A stretch of 64,000 nucleotides of DNA from Phaseolus vulgaris (Eukaryota > Streptophyta > Magnoliopsida > Fabales > Fabaceae), in the NCBI RefSeq assembly GCF_000499845.2, contig NC_023753.2, positions 17,670,193 through 17,734,192 of the forward strand, read 5' to 3'. The notes below the pieces were generated by a model. That model searched no databases. It was not told where the DNA came from and was given only the letters and a program-made list of their open reading frames with translations. Below, one piece after another: positions 10,901 to 21,123 of the stretch (position 1 is its first letter; each line of letters opens with the position of its first letter). A program made the position numbers and the translations under genes.

Positions 10901-13636
10901 GTTCAATTTAAATTTTCCATTCAACTGATAGTAAAACCTACTGCACAAATAGCACGAGAATGAGAAAACAGTATTTTTCAAGAATATTTGATTTCTACAT
11001 TTTTAATCTTTATCTTACATTTTGTTTCGGTGCAGGCTTAGGTTATATACTCAATCCAGATTTCTCCTTTGTGAAGATCGCTGCACCTTATGCACAGGTT
11101 CAAAACAGTCTATGACCAGTTACTGTTTTTATTCTCTGTTAAAATTTAGTACTAATTTGAACTTGTCACAACAGGAGCTTCTAGATATAAGGCAAAAGCA
11201 GCGCACTGGGCCACAGCTTGTTGAGGAGATAAGGAAACAAGCTGATGATGTACCACACCTTGGAAATTCCATTTTAGCTTTTCATTCTAGATGATGTTTC
11301 TTCATAGTATAAAACAACTGTTATTTTAATTATGGCATTGTGTATTCACTTAAATTAACAAGTCTTGTGGAACATTTCTAGGTAAGAACCAATTCGATAA
11401 CAATGCCATACAGAGTTCAAAGAATAGAGGAATTTGTCAAGCAACTCGAGTCAGGAGATCTGAAACTCCGAGTTCGAGTTCTTGAGGTGAGCAATTGATT
11501 ATTCCTCGCATGATACAAGTTGTAGGGGAATGCTAGCAACATACTATGGTAGAGATATGATAGGGAAATATCTTGTCTAATACTTCCTATTACCATATAT
11601 ATATATATTGCTTTTGTTCTTTATATTGTATTTCTTCATCATAAATAATAATACTCATGTGTACACAACACACGAAATTCATTATATTTTTTCTTGGTTT
11701 ATCTCTTCTCAAACATGATACTAGAAGAATACCATCCTTCATCACCTATTCAGTCACTAATCCTTTCAACATGACATCAAGAGCCTAACAAGAAGGGAAA
11801 TCAAATCTATGTTTTCCTATGGGCCCACTTCTCATAGGAGTAACTTTTTTAGAAACCATACATCTAGTCTGGTTTTTGTTTCTTTTTTCTTGTTGTCACT
11901 GCTCCCATTGGATACACTTTCTTTGCTGCTGTCATAGTCCACCAAGACATTACTTTTCATCGTTGATGTTTTTCCAATGAGTATTGTTTACCACCATCAC
12001 TTTTCTGGCAAGTTCCTTTTTTTTTCTTTGGGCAAGCTTTGTCCAACCGGTGATCGCCTTACTGTGTGATGACCATTGTTTCTTTCCAACAGTCGTGCCA
12101 TTTGATCATTTTCGCTTTCCAGCAGATGTGAGCCTCCGAGCATTTTTTGCTTTCCAGCAACTGCCATGTCATCTATGATTTTTGCTCTCACAGCTGGTGT
12201 GCCCTCTGACCATTTTTAGCAAGCTTGACTCAAGATAATATGTTCTAATTTGAGGGAGAGTGTTAAATATATGATTTGAAAGAACGGAGTGTATTGAAGA
12301 TTGATTGCCACTTTTACAAAGTCATTTCCAAAAGATATCTACTTGCTTTTTGTCAGCATCGACAACCAATTGGTTGGCATGCATGTTTACTAAGTTTCTC
12401 AATGAGACTTGTGTGGCATTTGTAACAAACTTGTCTCGTGATTCATATGCTCTAGCTCGAGGGAGGAGTCTTAGATATACGATATGATATATAATTTTAT
12501 AGGGAGATATCTTACCAAATAATTTTCATTATTAAATATTAATTTAGTTCCTTATTATTGATTATCTTCTTCATTATAAATAATAATACTCTTGTGTACA
12601 TAATACATGGAATTTATTATATATTTTCTCAGTTTTTCTCTTCTCAAACATGGTACCAGACCAGGACCATTCACTAATCCTTTCAACACATTCTTCTAAG
12701 AAACTCCTATTGGTTAAAATTTATTACAAAATCATGATAGATTCATTAAATATGATGTGAAAACCACAAAATTGTGTTTTCCAATAAATTTCCGTCATTA
12801 GAAAAGTTGCATTTAAAAGAGTATGTTCCTAGCTTTTTTCTATGTTGTGTCCAAATCAAATCACACTAGATCTTGCGTTTTCTTATGGAGATAAACCATT
12901 TCCTACTAAGTTTAATTTTGTAACTCTTTAGAATTTTAGTGGAAGGTTCTTTTCTCTGTTTTATGTTTCGTGCGATCACAGGTGATTGGTGGACTTTGAT
13001 GTGTCAGCCTAACTGAGATGTCAAAATTCATAGTGATGTCTAACATGAGTTTTATAAAAAAAGAAAAAATTGTCCAATGTAGGTAGACATTTTGCAACAT
13101 TTTTCTCCCTCAATTGAAGTGAGTGTAACTTGATTTTCCAGTCTGAAAGAGCTGCTAGGAAAGCAACAATTTTACAAATGGCTACTATGTATTCGGTATT
13201 GGGGGGAACCTTGCTAAATCTTGGTATCACTTTGAGTAGCCAAGGCAATCAAGCGTTTGCAAATGGATCATTCCTTGGTGCAGGTCAGATTTTAGCATTA
13301 AACTTTCTTAAAATATTGTTTAGGGACTGATTGATTAAACTTGTTATACTTAAAGTATGTTTGGACAAAGTTTCCATAAGTGCTTATAGGAGAGCAAAAT
13401 AAAAAAAAAATGAAATTGATTTATTTAGGGACAAATTTATTTATTTCTTTCTTCTATAAGTACTTACAGAAATTTTTATCCAAGTAGACTCTTAATCTTG
13501 ATCATGCTTACATCATATTTATTCTTGTGATTGATTGGTATGAACTTGTCCATCTGCTGCAGGCGTTTTTGCAGCACTACTTTTAAGGTCTATGCAACGG
13601 GTGAAGAAACTTGAGAAGTTTGAGAAAATGATATAA
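4925..13636 (+). CDS. ABC1/UbiB-like atypical protein kinase, C-terminal 284 residues (5' exons outside window)
   Basis: Nine exons join in frame: 4925-5095, 9461-9517, 9609-9692, 9969-10053, 11036-11097, 11175-11249, 11382-11486, 13142-13283, 13563-13636 (TAA). All introns are GT-AG. The sum is 855 bases. The first exon carries the family hallmarks HADPHPGN (catalytic loop) and YYDFGMMG (metal-binding DFG), which mark the ABC1/ADCK/UbiB kinase-like fold. Plant members act mainly in plastids and mitochondria on prenylquinone and lipid metabolism; which plastid or mitochondrial subgroup this is cannot be decided from the C-terminus. The end of the protein has a hydrophobic hairpin-like stretch (MYSVLGGTLLNLGITL and GVFAALLL) likely to be membrane-associated. 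No stop or frameshift is seen in these exons, so the gene looks functional. The N-terminal KxGQ region and any transit peptide must lie upstream. Confidence 0.92.
5277..6690 (+). mobile_element. Ty3/gypsy-like remnant: 3' coding tail plus LTR-like sequence
   Basis: The open frame 5277-5555 contains VITRNKAKLKE and VLSRSKAKELEEE, the basic 'TRSKAK' segments common near the C-terminus of plant gypsy polyproteins. It is followed by promoter-like LTR sequence with CTATAAAAGAG near 5675 and a long transcribed-looking tract ending close to a TGGTATCAGAGC site at 6692. It lies inside the 4.4-kb kinase intron. LTR borders are not certain. Confidence 0.5.
6611..6676 (+). repeat. About 66-bp direct repeat, copy 1
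   Basis: GGACTTTCC...GGGATAGGTTTAC...CTTAAGTCC...CTAACCTAG is repeated about 250 bases downstream at 6861-6925 with scattered mismatches. The first copy immediately precedes a primer-binding-site motif, so it looks like the end of an LTR. Confidence 0.8.
6692..6703 (+). promoter_or_regulatory. Primer-binding-site motif TGGTATCAGAGC
   Basis: This is an exact match to the initiator-Met tRNA site of plant LTR elements. It is followed by CAGCCTTCATTGTTGCA-type leader sequence like that of the copia-C element (35040-35120). Confidence 0.65.
6861..6925 (+). repeat. About 66-bp direct repeat, copy 2
   Basis: Second copy of the sequence at 6611-6676. It abuts a truncated copia integrase, so it marks a rearrangement junction. 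Confidence 0.8.
6926..7462 (+). pseudogene. copia integrase fragment (178 codons open)
   Basis: The frame holds RSDNAKNYF, a divergent form of the second-Asp motif, then the third-residue motif NGIAERKNGH with its Glu retained, then FWGEVFLTATNLINRLP and FKCVFLGYSTTQG. This is the second half of a Ty1/copia integrase. The first catalytic Asp region and everything after the integrase are absent. It is a different and better-kept family than copia-A, stranded in the kinase intron between 5095 and 9461. Confidence 0.85.
7463..9460 (+). other. Remainder of the large kinase intron
   Basis: No host exon is seen. It contains the copia-A solo LTR at 7798-7956. A second possible retroelement scar on the - strand lies around 8453-8468, where the reverse complement reads TATGGTATCAAAGCC, like a primer-binding site. 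The rest is ordinary AT-rich intron. Confidence 0.6.
7798..7956 (-). repeat. Solo LTR of copia-A with target-site duplication GTAGT
   Basis: The reverse complement matches the 65-244 LTR along its length (GGGTAAATCCCTTGTG, ATAGGATTATGTTTATATAG and the AATATCTAA repeats). GTAGT occurs on both sides (7793-7797 and 7957-7961), as expected for an integrase-made 5-bp duplication. Internal sequence was removed by LTR-LTR recombination. Confidence 0.87.
9840..9977 (+). repeat. 69-bp tandem duplication carrying a 3' splice site
   Basis: Two nearly identical 69-bp units (9840-9908 and 9909-9977) end the intron before the exon at 9969. Each includes TTTTGGCAG|GATTTATT, so the splice acceptor exists twice, after 9899 and after 9968. 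Only the downstream site gives an open exon. From the upstream one the frame meets TAA after 13 codons. Confidence 0.92.
11541..12650 (+). mobile_element. Small copia deletion derivative (family E) in a kinase intron
   Basis: Related LTRs lie at about 11541-11715 and 12470-12650 and share ATAAATAATAATACTC, TTCTCAAACA and flanking blocks. The first is followed by the primer-site-like TGATACTAGA. The internal part is only about 750 bases. It contains an RNase H end (near 12310-12460, with a CMFTKFLNET stretch like the copia ADMFTK motif) and two polypurine-like GAGGGAG tracts near 12253 and 12461. It lies in the intron 11487-13141 of the ABC1-like gene. Confidence 0.7.
12651..12700 (+). repeat. 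Primer-site and leader copy after the second family-E LTR
   Basis: TGGTACCAGA follows directly after the second LTR and is trailed by CACTAATCCTTTCAACA, also found after the first LTR near 11757. A second internal region therefore starts here, giving an LTR-internal-LTR-internal order. Confidence 0.65.
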
Positions 13637-15559
13637 TGATTCATTCCCATCAAATTCAATTGCTTCAAGCATATGCATGATAACAGTCTTCATCTCAAAT
13701 ATCTTATTCATCAGCATTAGCGTTTATATTTTTCACATTATCATAGTAAGATATACAAATACAAGTTGTACAGAAACATGATTGGATGGTGAAGAAACTG
13801 CAATAAAATGTTCCTCCTTCCTGATAATAGTTTCATAGGGATAAAAGAAATTTGTCATTAGCATAGATCCGATAGTTTAAAATTAACATTTCACGCTTTC
13901 ATCTAATTATGGCTAATTGTATATTGAACTTGCTAGTTTTCATTGTACTGTGTCATTTATTCAATATAATACAAGATATTCCATTCATTGTGTTGTTTAT
14001 TTATCTTAAATGAGAATAATAAAGTCTTTAGAATTCTATTTTCAATAGCATATGGTTTATGGTTTGACTGTATAATTGTTATATCCTATTTGGTAAAATC
14101 ATGCTACAATGTATTGGATTAATCTGTCACAAGAATATGCTTGAGACATACATGGAGTTTAATTTAAGACATATGTTCCTCTTTCCTTGATGATTGAAGA
14201 TACAAGAATCTTGGTTCAACTTGACAACGTCTTTCCTAAGCAACTAGTTATTCACCTTATTTAGCAAGAAGAAAGAAGTTGAGGAAGATGACTAACACAA
14301 TGTTTGCACCACGCAGACAGATATAGAATACCATAATAGTTGGTTTGGAATCCTCCATAAGAAGAAATCACTACACGCATATCCCTTTTGAGGAAGACAT
14401 TAAAAGACATATAAGAGAACACACTACTACTAGGAAATTAATAAAAAATAAAAAATAATTATTTAATATATTAACTAAATTAGTATAATTTAGAGACTAA
14501 AAATTATTAGTATCTAAAATAGTTTTTAAATTTATAAACTAGTTTTTATATTAATATCTAATTAACTATTAAGATTTTAGTTATCAACTGAATTTTAATT
14601 ACCAATTACTTTAAATTCTACTTTAGATTTTAGATTCTAAAATTGACAGTAAACAAAATTTAAAAATTAGTTTATAAAAATTTATAAATTATTTTATATA
14701 CTAATATTATTTTAATCTTTAAAATAGTTTTTAATTTAGTTAATATAGTACCTAATTATTTTTATCTTTAAAATTAATTTTTATTTAATAGTTTTATGTA
14801 GTTTAAGCATGTGCATAAATATTAAAGTAAATATTAAAGGGATCACTGTCTCCACCAAGCATCTATACATACCCACTTTACTTGACAATTCTCACTGCAT
14901 TTAATATAGGTTATGCACTTCAAAGAGTATGAATTAGGACCTTGATTTTAACATAAAGTAATAATTTTTTATTTTTATGACTCAAAATCTTATTTAAAAT
15001 ACAGAATTTTAAATTTATTATCGTAGTAAGAGAGAGAAACTCATGTAATCTAAAATGGAGATGCCCTGTTCAAGGTATTCTTCTCAATGTATTCTTTTAT
15101 GCCAAAGAAGTCATTGGTCATAAAATTTCGAAATTCTCAATCTTGAAGAAGTGAGCCTATTTAAGTAATTTAATTTTATTATTTTTTGAAAGGTTTTCTC
15201 AATGGAGTGACACCTAGAAAACAGATAAAGTTAATGGAAGCACAATTACTTCCTTCACCCAATAAATTCGAACATGCATCATATTATTTACGCGAAATGT
15301 TCAAAATACTCTCTTTAATTTTTAAGATAGGAGTGAGATACAGATCAAAGTATATTCTGAATTTGGTATTCAAGAAAATTTGTCTAGATTCAATTTTCCA
15401 TAATAACTTTTCTGTAATATATTTTTGAAATTTTGTTTTATAAAAATATGTTTTTGGATTATTTTTTCATAATTTTTTTTAAATATATTATTTGGATTTT
15501 TGGATTTGTCTTTTCAGAATAATATTTTGATTTTCTTAATTCTACCCCAAAATTTTATT
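13637..15559. other. Intergenic DNA downstream of the kinase gene
   Basis: It holds the 3' untranslated region of the kinase gene and then AT-rich DNA. The stretch 14435-14760 has partly complementary ends (ATATTAACTAAATTA near 14466 against TTTAGTTAATAT near 14738) and looks like a MITE. No convincing coding region is seen; the open frame at 15186-15428 has no recognisable content. Confidence 0.5.
14435..14760. repeat. AT-rich MITE-like inverted-repeat element
   Basis: Complementary ATATTAACTAAATTA blocks near the two ends and repeated CTAAAATAG/CTATTTTA words suggest a foldback element. Exact ends and target duplication are not resolved. Confidence 0.4.
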
Positions 15560-15680
15560 TAGGGATCGAAATGCGGGAAAGTTCGTCTTGTAAAATGCGA
15601 GCTGGGTTGACTCGCAAAATATGAGTTTGGTTGGTCTGTCCTGCATAAGAAATGCGAGTCAATTTCATTGGGACTATTCT
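15560..15680 (+). repeat. hAT-like terminal sequence, left end
   Basis: TAGGGATCGAAATGCGGG resembles the reverse complement of 24187-24170 (TAGGGGTGGCAATGCGGG), followed in both by GTTGACTCGC and GGTTGGTCTG-type blocks. 'AGGGGTGGCAA' ends with GCGGG-rich subterminal DNA are typical of plant non-autonomous hAT elements. The family continues to about 19620, around the inserted copia-B. Confidence 0.45.
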
Positions 15681-16439
15681 CCTTGCACCTAATCAATTTA
15701 GTCTGACACCCAATTGTGTATGCGAAAAATACTAAAATGTCCTTAATGAAATTGAAATTAGGTTAAGTGAAATATGCACCCAATCACAACACTCAACCCC
15801 CTTCATTTTCGCAGGCAATGCAGCACCTGCCTCATTCGTTTTCGTTTTCGCACTCAACCCAGCAGCCACCGTCATTTTCCCATTATCCCGTTCACATTTC
15901 TCCTCTGAGGCAGCGGAAGCTTCACTTGAACGAGCCCTTCAACGGACAAACCTAGGAGCGAAGGACGTCCATTGTTGTGGTCACTAAGACATCGTCTATG
16001 AGGGAGTTTGACAACGATAGAGAACAAAGCCACCGGAAAAGACAATGTGAGTTTTAACATGCCCTGTGCGTTCCAAATACTTTTATGCGGAAGTGATTTT
16101 CTTATCCGAATTTTCTTATCCATAAGAGATTTATGTGCTGCGGATGGCTTCACCCAGAAGGTTGTGTGTATACTTCCGCATCCCCATATCCAGAACACAT
16201 TTAACTCTTCCGAATATGTACATCCGGAATGCCAAACCCTATTTTGGATGATATCCGTAAGCCATTTTCCTTCTACGGACATGGGCGTCCAGAAGCTTCA
16301 ACTGCAAATGTTAAAGAAGACAAGGGCAATGGGGTTTTAAAAAGTCTGTCGGGTGCAGGAAGCAATTGATTGTGTGCAGGAAGTAATTGCCTTTCATTGG
16401 TCTACCCTACATAAGAAATTCAAGTTGATTTCATTGGTC
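15681..16439. other. Unassigned repeat-like DNA
   Basis: Short open frames on both strands (15767-15955, 15872-16282, 16008-16340) overlap one another and show no known domain. Words such as TCCGAA, TCCGGA and ATCCGTA recur at 16090-16270. I regard this as part of the hAT-like repeat interrupted by copia-B, not as a gene. Confidence 0.4.
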
Positions 16440-16444
16440 CGTCC

Positions 16445-16515
16445 TATAAGAATGTATGGCTTTAAACTAGAGGGGGGTGAATGGTTTAAAGAGGGTTTTC
16501 ACAAACTTTTTAGCA
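16445..16515 (-). repeat. Right-most remnant of the copia-B 3' LTR
   Basis: It matches 18429-18500 (AAGAATGTATGGCTTTAAAC, a G-run, GTGAATGGTTTAAAGAG). The outer dinucleotide is TA instead of TG on the + strand, that is CA mutated to TA in element orientation. Confidence 0.85.
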
Positions 16516-16554
16516 TCAGCACAGAAATACTTGGGAAGAGAAGATTCACTTAGC

Positions 16555-17244
16555 ATTAAACCTAGAAAAATCATCCACAATAACAAGAGCATAATAGTTG
16601 CCACCAAGGCTCACGGTTCTTGAAGGTCCAAAAAGATCCATGTGAAGTAGCTCAAGAGGTTTTAAAGAAGAAACAACATTTTTTATTTTAAAAGAGTTTT
16701 TCACTTGTTTCCCCTTTTGGCAAGCTTCACAAATATGGTTCTTCTCAAACTTGAGCTTGGGCAACCCAATCACAAGATCTTTAGATATTAATTTGTTCAA
16801 ATGATTCATGTGAATGTGAGCAATTCTTCTATGCCATAGCCAAGACTCATCATGCTTAGAAAGAAGACAACCAATTGAACAAGGAGAAGAGATATCTAAA
16901 AGATAAACATTATTGATTCTCTTACCAATCAACATTACCTCTTTTGTGTTGGGAAGACAGATTTTGCATGAGTTTGTTTTAAAGATAACTTGATATCCTT
17001 TGTCACACAATTGACTAATGCTCAGTAGATTGTGCTTTAAACCTTCTACATATAGAACATCATGGATGACCAAGATATCTTTGTCTCCTATGGATCCTCT
17101 TCCAAAAATCCTTCCCTTGTTGTTGTCCCCATAGGTAACATGCCCTTCTTGCTTAAAGGAGATGCTTAGAAACTTTGATTTGTCCCCAGTCATGTGCTTT
17201 GAGCACCCACTGTCCAGGTACCATTGTTGCATGCTCTCCTTCAA
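16555..17244 (-). pseudogene. copia-B protease and truncated integrase
   Basis: The frame opens with WYLDSGCSKHMTG, the active-site DSG of a copia protease. It continues through NLLSISQLCDKGY, the pre-integrase WLWHRRIAHIHM and CEACQKGKQ, to the integrase start LLHMDLFGPS and VDDFSRF. It then ends abruptly in unrelated sequence (about 16515-16560). The catalytic Asp-2 and Glu regions are deleted. Order and spacing are normal up to the break, so this is one deletion and not gradual decay. Confidence 0.85.
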
Positions 17245-17265
17245 GGTTTCCTACAAGGTAGATTT

Positions 17266-18389
17266 TCAAGTACAAAGATTTGGTCCCCTTATGAATGTGG
17301 GTCCATTTGGTTTATTTTCATCATTTGAACCTTTACAACATTTGGGAATCCACTTCATAAAGCCTCTAGGAACTGCATATTTTCTGATTTTACAGAATCT
17401 GACAGAATGACCTCTTTTCATGCAATAAAAGCAAGTAACAATCAGTTGTTTTGACATATCAATCAGTTGTTTTTTTGGCAGTTTCGAAAATGACTTTGAA
17501 AATTTATCTTGCTTGTTTTGTGGATTAAAATCTAATCCTGCTTTTCCAAAAACACAGTTTTGAGATGTCAAGACATTCTCAGAGTAGGATTGACCTTTTG
17601 AAAGCTTATCCACAGTTTTAACAAAATAATAAACCTTCTTTTCAAGATTTTCACAATTTTCACAAATAAGAGTATCACATTTGCAAGAAGAGTTTTTGTA
17701 AACAATTTCAAGATTTTCAAAATCTGTTTTTGAATTTTCCAATTCTTCTTCCAGTGTTTTGACTTTGTTTTCAAGGCAGCTATTCATTCCCTTTAACCGG
17801 TTGTTCAAGAGGATCAATCAGTTAGCTTCTTCATGTGTTTCTTGAAAAGCTTGAAGCAATTGACTGTAATTTCAGAATTTGAGGAGTTAGAGGAACTTAC
17901 ACTACTTGAATCATCTTCCTTTTTGCCCATGAAGCAAAGGTTGAGGCTTTTTCAGTTTTGCCTCCTTTTCCTTCGTGCTTGACTTCTTGTCTTTACTTCC
18001 TTTGATTCATGGATGTTCCCATGAGTAGCTTTGAGTGTATCCCACATCTCTTTGGCAGATTTGCATTCTGATATCCTGAAGAATTCATTAGAATCCAGTG
18101 CAGAAGCTATTATGTTTTGGGCAATACAATCAAGCTTGGCCATCTTACATTCTTCATTGGTTCATTGGGACCAAGGTTTTTTAATAAAAGATCCATTCTT
18201 TTTAACCTTTGGAATGAAAGGGCCATTTTTTATTGAATCCCAAATTCCTTGATCAATGGATTCAACAAAGATTTTTATTCTCGCCTCCCAATACTTATAA
18301 CTCAAACCACTGAATAAAGGTGGTTTGTTAATTAAAGCACCTTCCTCGAAAGATAGTTTTCCAGCCATTGAAAAAGATTTTCGGATCAA
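17266..18389 (-). pseudogene. copia-B gag, broken
   Basis: Three frames on the - strand cover it. 18389-18162 has PPLFSGLSYKYWEARIKIF, a DUF4219/UBN2-type Gag start. 18143-17952 has CKSAKEMWDTLKATH. 17817-17266 has a coiled-coil-like part and a zinc knuckle, CFYCMKRGHSVRFC. Frame changes separate the parts (near 18150 and 17850-17950). It would be the nucleocapsid precursor of the element; this copy is non-functional. Confidence 0.82.
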
Positions 18390-18412
18390 ACTTGAGTATT
18401 TTTCAAGTACTA

Positions 18413-18428
18413 AGCTCTTGATGCCAAT
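18413..18428 (-). promoter_or_regulatory. Primer-binding site of copia-B
   Basis: The reverse complement reads ATTGGCATCAAGAGCT directly inside the 5' LTR, a diverged form of the initiator-Met tRNA site TGGTATCAGAGC. Confidence 0.65.
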
Positions 18429-19551
18429 TGTAAGAATGTATGGCTTTAAACTAGAGGGGGGGGGGTGAATGGTTTAAAGAGAGTTTTCACAAACTTTTAG
18501 TCTAGAATGAAATTCCTTTAAGAAAACTTGATTCAGAATTTAGTTTGCCAAAAACACAAAGCAATTTAATACAGCACTAGAAAAATAATCGGTTGTTTTG
18601 CAGAAACAATCGGTTGGTTATACCAGTTGACAAATATGAAATTAAAAAGTTTAAGGGAGAGAGAAATTGCACACACAATTTATACTGGTTCACTCTTAAA
18701 CCAAGAGCTACATCCAGTCTTCCTAGAAAACCACTAGGGAATCCACTAAGTAACCAAACCTAGATTACTTACACACACCAACAAAGAAGTGACCTTGATC
18801 CCCTCAAGACACACACTTCCTTTGGCTCAGCACATACACCACCAAGAATGTTGATCTTGATAACCTCAAGAGCACACAACACTTCTTGGCCTAGCACACC
18901 AGAGTTTACACAAAGTACAGAAGGATTACACTTGTTACAGAATGATCTGAAATCAATACAAATGAAAATCCTATATCACTCTCTTGATCAAAGCAAGCTT
19001 TAAAGCAATTTTTTACTCTTGAAAGCAAAATTAGTGAAAAAATCAAATATGTTTTTCTATGATTAAATCTCATTTCTTGTTTGTTACAGAAGATGAACAA
19101 ACTCTTTATAGCTTTCAAAGAATGGTTAAAGCATTAAAAACAGGAGCGCATTCAGTTACAAAATCATTTAAAGCTCAGTCAATGCACAAAACAATTTTCT
19201 GTTATGATTTGAAAACAAACAATCGATTGAATGTGCGAATCAATCGGTTGTTTTGGTTTGACAGCTGGTCAAACACCAAAAACAGTTTTCAACCTTTTTC
19301 AAAACACCTAAGAGTAAAACAATCGGTTGTTTCGACAAAACAACAGGTTGTTTTTCACTTAGTTTGAAAAACACATTCAATTCAAAAGATTTGAAAATGC
19401 TTAAACATTAGATTCAATCAAGAGTGAATTTACACAGATAATCTACCCCAGATTCTATTCTAAAGCACCTCAGCAACAACAAACACATCCAGCCTTCCAT
19501 CAAACTCAAAGGATTTGGATTTTTCAAAGCTTGAACACACTTGATTCAACA
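18429..19551 (-). repeat. 5' LTR of copia-B (about 1.1 kb)
   Basis: In element orientation it starts TGTTGAATCAAGTGTG and ends CATTCTTACA. It contains several copies of AATCGGTTGTTT and AATCGATT words (near 18588, 18607, 19222, 19238 and 19320) and tracts rich in CACACACC and ACTTCCTTTGG. The outer side abuts CGTCC. Confidence 0.85.
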
Positions 19552-19860
19552 CGTCCCACATAAAAGCTGGGTCATGGGCTTGCAAGTCAACTCGCATAAT
19601 AATTTAAAAAATAATAATTAATGAGAAATATATTTTAAATATAAATTTTTGAATAAATTTTTTTATTAAATTAATTATTTTCTTATTTAGATTAATTATG
19701 TAAATGATCTCTCAGTATTATTCTCATGACACATACATAATAAGATATGGATAAAAATAAATAATTATGATGTTATGAATTTTCAATGAAATTTGGATTT
19801 TAATCATACTAATAAATTGACTAATAAAATATTTCATTAAATATATACATTTTTAAGGTA

Positions 19861-21123
19861 ATAAATGAAGACACGTGATTACTATTCTAATTGAAAAATA
19901 GTATAAAATAATATCTATAATATATATATATATAAATAATATTATATTTTAAAAAAATTATAAAAGATTTAGGTGAAACTACTACATTGGATACCTAAAC
20001 ATTTATGAATTTCAAAAAAAAATAAAAATACTATTAAATATTAAAAAATTTATTATATTGTGAAAATTGGAATGAATAATTTCAGAATATTTGAGAGTAT
20101 GAGAATGCTCGAATAAATTATGAGAATGCACGAATAACTACACCTCCATACATTCTTCCTACATGTTCATGTATTTTTTAATTACAATCCTACACTTTTG
20201 AGTATATTTTAAGATTTTTTGTTCACTATTTTTTTTTTTCATTTTCTAGTGTATATTGGATTGTAAAATCCGTAACACTCCCTTACTATAATATATATTA
20301 TAAATTATATAATTCGAAATGTATTTTTGGATTTCGAAATATCTTATGGATTGTACAATCCATAATAAATTTAAAAATCACATTCCATATTACACAATCT
20401 GGAAGGCATTTTCGGATCTATAAATACCTTTTGGATTGTAAAATATGGAATGGAATACATATTATAGTAAGGGGTGTTGCGGATTGTACAATCCAGAATG
20501 TATTATCGGATCCAGAAATATCTTATGGATTTTGTAATCCAAAATTGTTCTTTTAAAAGAAAGTAAGTGTATTCCGTATTGTAGAATTGAAGAGGTCTAA
20601 ATAGAAGAAAAAAATAATATTTCCTACAAAATATATTAAGACAAATTGATCTTTTCGTCTCATCTATGGAGTGTCTGGAGATGTTATGGAGATGTAAGAA
20701 GAAACAACCATACACGGGTTATGCGGTCCGCCCTGTCCCACCCTATACTTGGTCTGCATGGAATGTAAATTATGCGGGTCGTGTCTAAGTGGGCCAACGG
20801 GTTAAAATAGGTAGTCAACCTTGCGTTTTTTATCATCGAACCGCCTCACATTGTTATCCTTAATTTATGAGGTGTTTCTTCTTGCACCCTTACATTTTTT
20901 TTTCATGCACCCCTACATTTTTAAAAATACCAAATTAGCCTTGCCATTTTTATTTGAAAAAGGCACCGTTGATGGCTTCCATGACTACGCTTGTTTTTCT
21001 TGGTTGATTATTGGCTCTAGTAGAGAGTGCTTTAAATTGAACGGAGCAAGGGTGGAGGTGTGGTAGTCGTTTTGAAGTGTTAGTTGAAGGTAATAATTGA
21101 GTTTTGTTCAAGAGGGTTAGGTA
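19861..21123. repeat. Large tandem duplication, copy 1 (unit 1263 bases)
   Basis: ATAAATGAAGACACGTGATT starts the unit at 19861 and again at 21124. The two copies share AT-rich segments, GGATTGTACAATCC palindromes, GCGGGTC-type blocks (near 20716-20790) and a 3' part with GATGGCTTCCATGACTACGC. Repeat DNA, no gene content recognised. Confidence 0.88.

Larger units (their letters stand above)
16445..19551 (-). mobile_element. SIRE/Maximus-like Ty1/copia deletion derivative (family B) with target duplication CGTCC
   Basis: CGTCC flanks both ends (16440-16444 and 19552-19556), so the element borders are intact. On the - strand it runs as a 5' LTR of about 1.1 kb, a primer site, gag, protease and the start of integrase. 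It then jumps to only the last about 70 bases of the 3' LTR (16445-16515). Most of integrase plus reverse transcriptase, RNase H and most of the 3' LTR are deleted. Gag with a CX2CX4HX4C knuckle and the LTR length fit the SIRE/Maximus group; that assignment is inference. Confidence 0.85.

Noticed and set aside
15767..16340. Possible small protein genes (15767-15955 +, 15872-16282 -, 16008-16340 +)
   Set aside because: Overlapping frames on both strands in repeat-like DNA without motif, intron or promoter support.
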